From: Pirellulales bacterium
GTDB lineage: Bacteria > Planctomycetota > Planctomycetia > Pirellulales > JAICIG01
Assembly: GCA_025924495.1 (NCBI GenBank)
Contig: JAICIG010000351.1
Coordinates: forward strand, 1-8,584
DNA length: 8,584 nucleotides
Direction: 5' to 3'
Below, one piece after another: positions 6,004 through 8,584 of the stretch. How positions within the stretch are numbered: position 1 is the first letter of the stretch; every line of letters starts with the position of its first letter. The translations under genes were made by a program, and so were the position numbers. Under the pieces are notes generated by a model. That model did no database searches. It was not told where the DNA came from and was given only the letters and a program-made list of their open reading frames with translations.

Positions 6004-8073
6004 ATGCTTCGCAACCTCTGTCTGCTGCTCGCCGTGGCGTCCTCATGTCTCACTGCGTCTGCGGCGCAGACCGAAGAGACTCGCGACGATCGACAAGCGC
6101 GGAAGATTGCCATTCGCTCTCACCTGCCCATGCGGCCGCTGCCTGCGGCGAGAAAGACGGATTTGTCTTCAGGCCCCAAAAAGTTTGTCGACGCTGCCGA
6201 CGGCGATGACGCCGCGGCGGGAACGCAACAGGCGCCATGGAAGACGCTGGCTCATTCCCTGCGGCAGTTGCATCCCGGCGATACGCTCTATCTGCGCGGC
6301 GGAACCTACTACGAAAAAACGCATCTCAGCCGTTCGGGTTCCGAGACGGCGCCGATCACCATCGCGTCGTATCCTGGCGAATTGGCGATCATCGATGGCG
6401 GCCTGCGCGAGTTCGCAGAAAGCCCTGCGACAAGTTGGGAGCCATTGGATGGCGGCGCGGAAGGGGAATACGCTTCGACAAAAACATATCCCGAGGCCGA
6501 CGATCGCCAGGTTCCGCGGCAATTTCTGCCGGGTTCGTGGGAGCCAATGTGGGGCATCGAAGAAGAGCGGCCATTGGCGCTGGGTAACTTCGTCGACTCG
6601 ATGATCCCACTGCATGGCTACCGCATTGCCGAAGATCTGCGTTCGACGAACGAACTTTGGCTCGGCGGCAAGAAGGACATGCGCGATACGGGCATCTACT
6701 GCGGCCCCGGTCTATGGTTCAACCGCGAAACCGGACGGATTCACGTCCGCTTGGCCCATCATCGGCTCGCGGGTCTCGGCGACCAGGCCTATCGCGGCGA
6801 GACCGATCCGCGCCGCCTGCCCTTGGTAATTGCCGTCGGCTTCGGCCAGGATGTGTTGCGGATCAGCGGCGTGAAGCACGTGCGGTTGCGAGATCTGGTC
6901 CTCCGTGGCGCGACCGGCAGCCCGCTGATTCATGTCTATGGTTCGCAGGACGTTGAACTCGATCATCTTACCGTCTACGGCGGCTTTCCCGCTTTGCTGA
7001 TCAACGCTGCGCAGAACATCCGCGTACAGCATTCGGCCTTTCGCGGGCTGGCCGCGCCGTGGACCTCGCGCGCGCACATGAAGTATCGCGGCACGGCGTC
7101 GTATCAGATCATTCTGCAGAATAATCAACCGGCCAATGAAAATATCGAGTTTGCCTTCTGCGAGTTCACCGACGACCACGACGGCGCGTTTCTGCGCTAC
7201 GTGAAAGGACTGCGGCTACATCACAGCCTGATCGACAACTTCAACGACGACGGGCTGGAATGCGGCCCCAAGCTGCGCTCGCACGAGCTGTTCATTTCGC
7301 AGAACCGGATCGGCGCCTGCCTGATTCCCCTCACGCAGCACGAGATCGAAAAGGACGAATCGCCGCTCGACCACGATTCGCAAGCGGGCGTGTTCGTGTT
7401 CCGCAACGTGATCGATTTGCGAGGCGGCACGTACCGTTCGCCGCCGACCGGGCCCGATCCCAGCGGCGCCTTCTTACATGAAGAAGGACATCTGCTCGGC
7501 GATCATGGCAGCCCGATCTATCCGGTGATTCACTTCTACCACAACACGCTCGTGCGCCGCACACCGACGTTTCGCGACTATTATCTGTTCGGCCTAGGCG
7601 CTCAAGGGCTGGGCCGCTCCGAACGCGATGTGTTCAACAACATCTTCGTGCAGCTCGAGCGCATGCCTGGCGTCGGCTTTGTCGGCATCCAGCATGCCGA
7701 GAATCTGCACGAAGGGGGCAACATCATTTGGGGCATGAGCGAGCCGGCCGCATCAATCGCCGATCCCTTTGCCAAGTTCCGCGCCTCGCGGCTATTCGAA
7801 GAAAGCCGCAAGCACTACGAACCCGGCTGGACGACCGAAGACCGTGCGATCGACCCGAAGTTCATTCGCCTGGCGACCGACGGTTCGCCGCCGACCGACC
7901 TGCGGCTGCAATCAGACAGTCCCGCATTGAACACCGGGCTCGCCGTTCGCGCCGCTTGGCCCGATCCGCTCCGCGAAAGCGATCAAGGCGCCCCCGACAT
8001 TGGAGCCCTGCCGCAAGGCGTGGAGCCTTGGGACGTCGGAATTGAAGGACGTTTTTCGTTGTTTGGGAATTGA
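6004..8073 (+). CDS. Secreted right-handed parallel beta-helix protein, 689 aa
   Basis: Exported protein of the pectate-lyase-like beta-helix superfamily; a polysaccharide-binding or -cleaving role is plausible, but substrate and activity are not determinable. Residues 1-21 (MLRNLCLLLAVASSCLTASA) are a signal peptide with cleavage near SAA/Q. Residues 60-133 are the DUF1565-like entry: KKFVDAADGDD, PWKTLAHSLRQLHPGDTLYL, RGGTYYE, PITIASYPGE, IIDGG. Residues 180-280 form an insert (GLWFNRETGRIHVRL). The helix coils span about 285-580, with rung-like VRLRDLVLRG, VELDHLTVYGG, IRVQHSAFRG, IEFAFCEFTDD. Acidic clusters TDDHDG (389-394) and DNFNDDG (411-417) are possible Ca2+ or active-site positions. 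The C-terminal segment AIDPKFIR...LQSDSPALNTG...DIGALP is typical of these proteins. I chose the ATG at 6004 (GGAA at 5991-5994) because it yields a clean signal peptide; a TTG at 5947 adds 19 unlikely residues. The next gene starts one base after the stop. Confidence 0.85.
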   Translation: MLRNLCLLLAVASSCLTASAAQTEETRDDRQARKIAIRSHLPMRPLPAARKTDLSSGPKKFVDAADGDDAAAGTQQAPWKTLAHSLRQLHPGDTLYLRGGTYYEKTHLSRSGSETAPITIASYPGELAIIDGGLREFAESPATSWEPLDGGAEGEYASTKTYPEADDRQVPRQFLPGSWEPMWGIEEERPLALGNFVDSMIPLHGYRIAEDLRSTNELWLGGKKDMRDTGIYCGPGLWFNRETGRIHVRLAHHRLAGLGDQAYRGETDPRRLPLVIAVGFGQDVLRISGVKHVRLRDLVLRGATGSPLIHVYGSQDVELDHLTVYGGFPALLINAAQNIRVQHSAFRGLAAPWTSRAHMKYRGTASYQIILQNNQPANENIEFAFCEFTDDHDGAFLRYVKGLRLHHSLIDNFNDDGLECGPKLRSHELFISQNRIGACLIPLTQHEIEKDESPLDHDSQAGVFVFRNVIDLRGGTYRSPPTGPDPSGAFLHEEGHLLGDHGSPIYPVIHFYHNTLVRRTPTFRDYYLFGLGAQGLGRSERDVFNNIFVQLERMPGVGFVGIQHAENLHEGGNIIWGMSEPAASIADPFAKFRASRLFEESRKHYEPGWTTEDRAIDPKFIRLATDGSPPTDLRLQSDSPALNTGLAVRAAWPDPLRESDQGAPDIGALPQGVEPWDVGIEGRFSLFGN

Positions 8074-8074
8074 G

Positions 8075-8236
8075 ATGCCCCGCCCACAGTTCAGCATTCG
8101 AACCCTGCTCTGGTTGACGCTAGTTGTGGCAGCGTTCTTGGGCGGCATCGCCTACGGCAAGCGATTGGCGCGGCAGGAGTACGCCGAAGGCTGGCTTGAG
8201 TTAGAAGAAATGCGCGAAGCGATTGAGGCGCAGTAG
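8075..8236 (+). CDS. 53-aa single-pass membrane protein (FSIRTLL type)
   Basis: Sequence begins MPRPQFSIRTLLWLTLVVAA. Residues 10-28 form one transmembrane helix (TLLWLTLVVAAFLGGIAYG), followed by a charged helical tail (GKRLARQEYAEGWLELEEMREAIEAQ) likely to be amphipathic or a short coiled coil. The FS[IL]RTLL...V-[AV]xxLG N-terminus is, to my knowledge, very common on small planctomycete membrane proteins of unknown function. The ATG lies one base after the TGA of the beta-helix gene (TGA-G-ATG), which suggests translational coupling; GGGA (8065-8068) lies in the end of that gene. An upstream ATG at 8000 in the same frame overlaps the beta-helix gene by 74 bp and adds residues unlike the family, so I reject it. 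Function unknown; it could anchor or assist the exported partner. Confidence 0.72.
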   Translation: MPRPQFSIRTLLWLTLVVAAFLGGIAYGKRLARQEYAEGWLELEEMREAIEAQ

Positions 8237-8287
8237 GTAAAATCGCCGGCCATAAGAGAATAGCCCGGTACCGCCTTGCCCCTAAAC

Positions 8288-8316
8288 TTGACCGCATCAA
8301 CGACAGTTTATACGTT
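8288..8316 (+). promoter_or_regulatory. Putative sigma70-type promoter of the last gene
   Basis: TTGACC (8288-8293) and TACGTT (8311-8316) are separated by 17 bp. The -35 matches five of six consensus positions; the -10 keeps T1, A2 and T6. This is the best promoter match in the window. A start near 8323 leaves a leader of about 80 nt, in which GGCGCC occurs twice (8329-8334 and 8349-8354) and could pair as a hairpin. Confidence 0.5.
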
Positions 8317-8392
8317 AACAGTGGGCTTGGCGCCCTTTGGCGGCGAACGGCGCCTGGAGTTTCTTTCCGCCAGCAGCCATCTCATGCGAGAT

Positions 8393-8398
8393 GGAGGG
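8393..8398 (+). promoter_or_regulatory. Shine-Dalgarno sequence fixing the start at 8403
   Basis: GGAGGG ends 4 nt before the ATG at 8403. It is the strongest Shine-Dalgarno match in the window and selects this start over an ATG at 8276 in another frame. Confidence 0.65.
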
Positions 8399-8402
8399 TC
8401 TT

Positions 8403-8584
8403 ATGATCGGCGGCCATCGACGAGCGGTTCTGTTTGCTGCGCTCGCGGTCTTGGTTGGCCCCGTCCTCTTCCCACAGCTTGCCCCGGCCGAAGTGCGCAC
8501 CAGCCCCGTCGCCGTAATCCTCGACGGCCCGGAAAGTTCGCAGCAATTACTAGCTTTCACGAGCCTGACTGACGGCCGCAATCG
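8403..8584 (+). CDS. Secreted protein, N-terminal fragment (Ig-like/DUF1549-DUF1553 type?), cut by the window end
   Basis: Sixty codons are visible with no stop before the edge. Residues 1-29 look like a signal peptide: MIGGHRR, hydrophobic AVLFAALAVLVGPVLF, then PQLAPAE with a possible cleavage after APA. The next stretch, VRTSPVAVILDGPESSQQLL followed by AFTSLTDGRN, resembles the first bacterial Ig-like (BIG2-type) strand set that opens many large planctomycete secreted proteins with DUF1549 and DUF1553 domains (pattern: P-x-V-x-L-x-GP-E/Q-x-x-QQL...DGR). If so, the full protein would be many hundreds of residues. The promoter at 8288-8316 and the GGAGGG make it a separate transcription unit from the beta-helix pair. 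The identification rests on about 30 residues and memory of the family. Confidence 0.55.
   Translation, partial: MIGGHRRAVLFAALAVLVGPVLFPQLAPAEVRTSPVAVILDGPESSQQLLAFTSLTDGRN

Noticed and set aside
8276..8572. 98-codon + strand open frame starting at 8276
   Set aside because: It overlaps the better-supported frame from 8403, overlaps the putative promoter, and its translation is low-complexity Arg/Pro-rich.

Overview
The window looks like a piece of a GC-rich planctomycete chromosome (probably Pirellulales-like). Three things point there. The minus-strand surface protein has an N-terminal ETLERRDLLS-type motif. A very small protein begins with FSIRTLLWLTLVVAAFLGG, a planctomycete-style FSLRTLL membrane segment. 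The right edge cuts a gene whose N-terminus resembles the secreted Ig-like/DUF1549-DUF1553 planctomycete proteins. The lineage is inferred from these protein signatures, not from a phylogenetic marker.

Left edge (1-342): the 3' part of a tmRNA (ssrA) on the + strand, with an intact T-arm and acceptor 3' strand, followed by a good intrinsic terminator and a putative promoter for the next gene. 343-699 (+) encodes a small [2Fe-2S] ferredoxin. It converges, across a 30-bp gap, on a 616-aa minus-strand protein (730-2580) made of seven delta-60-type repeats followed by four DUF4214-type helical repeats.

Middle (2581-6003): a 361-bp divergent intergenic region carries an extended -10 promoter for a class II UvrA-like ABC ATPase (2942-5635, +). 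That protein keeps both ATPase sites and two zinc modules but lacks the UvrB-binding domain. After it comes a 368-bp gap. The gap holds a near-perfect 23-bp inverted repeat with 9-nt internal periodicity and, separately, a putative promoter.

Right part (6004-8584): a secreted right-handed beta-helix protein (6004-8073) and a 53-aa single-pass membrane protein (8075-8236) form a tight two-gene unit, with one base between stop and start. A well-formed promoter (TTGACC-17-TACGTT) and a Shine-Dalgarno sequence then precede a truncated secreted protein that runs off the end (from 8403).

The genes do not form one obvious pathway. The region reads as housekeeping RNA, a redox carrier, a DNA-damage-type ATPase and several exported or surface proteins. 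I see no transposase, integrase, CRISPR array or phage gene. The least explained elements are the 5731-5838 repeat structure, the beta-helix/mini-membrane-protein pair, and the propeller-plus-DUF4214 architecture.
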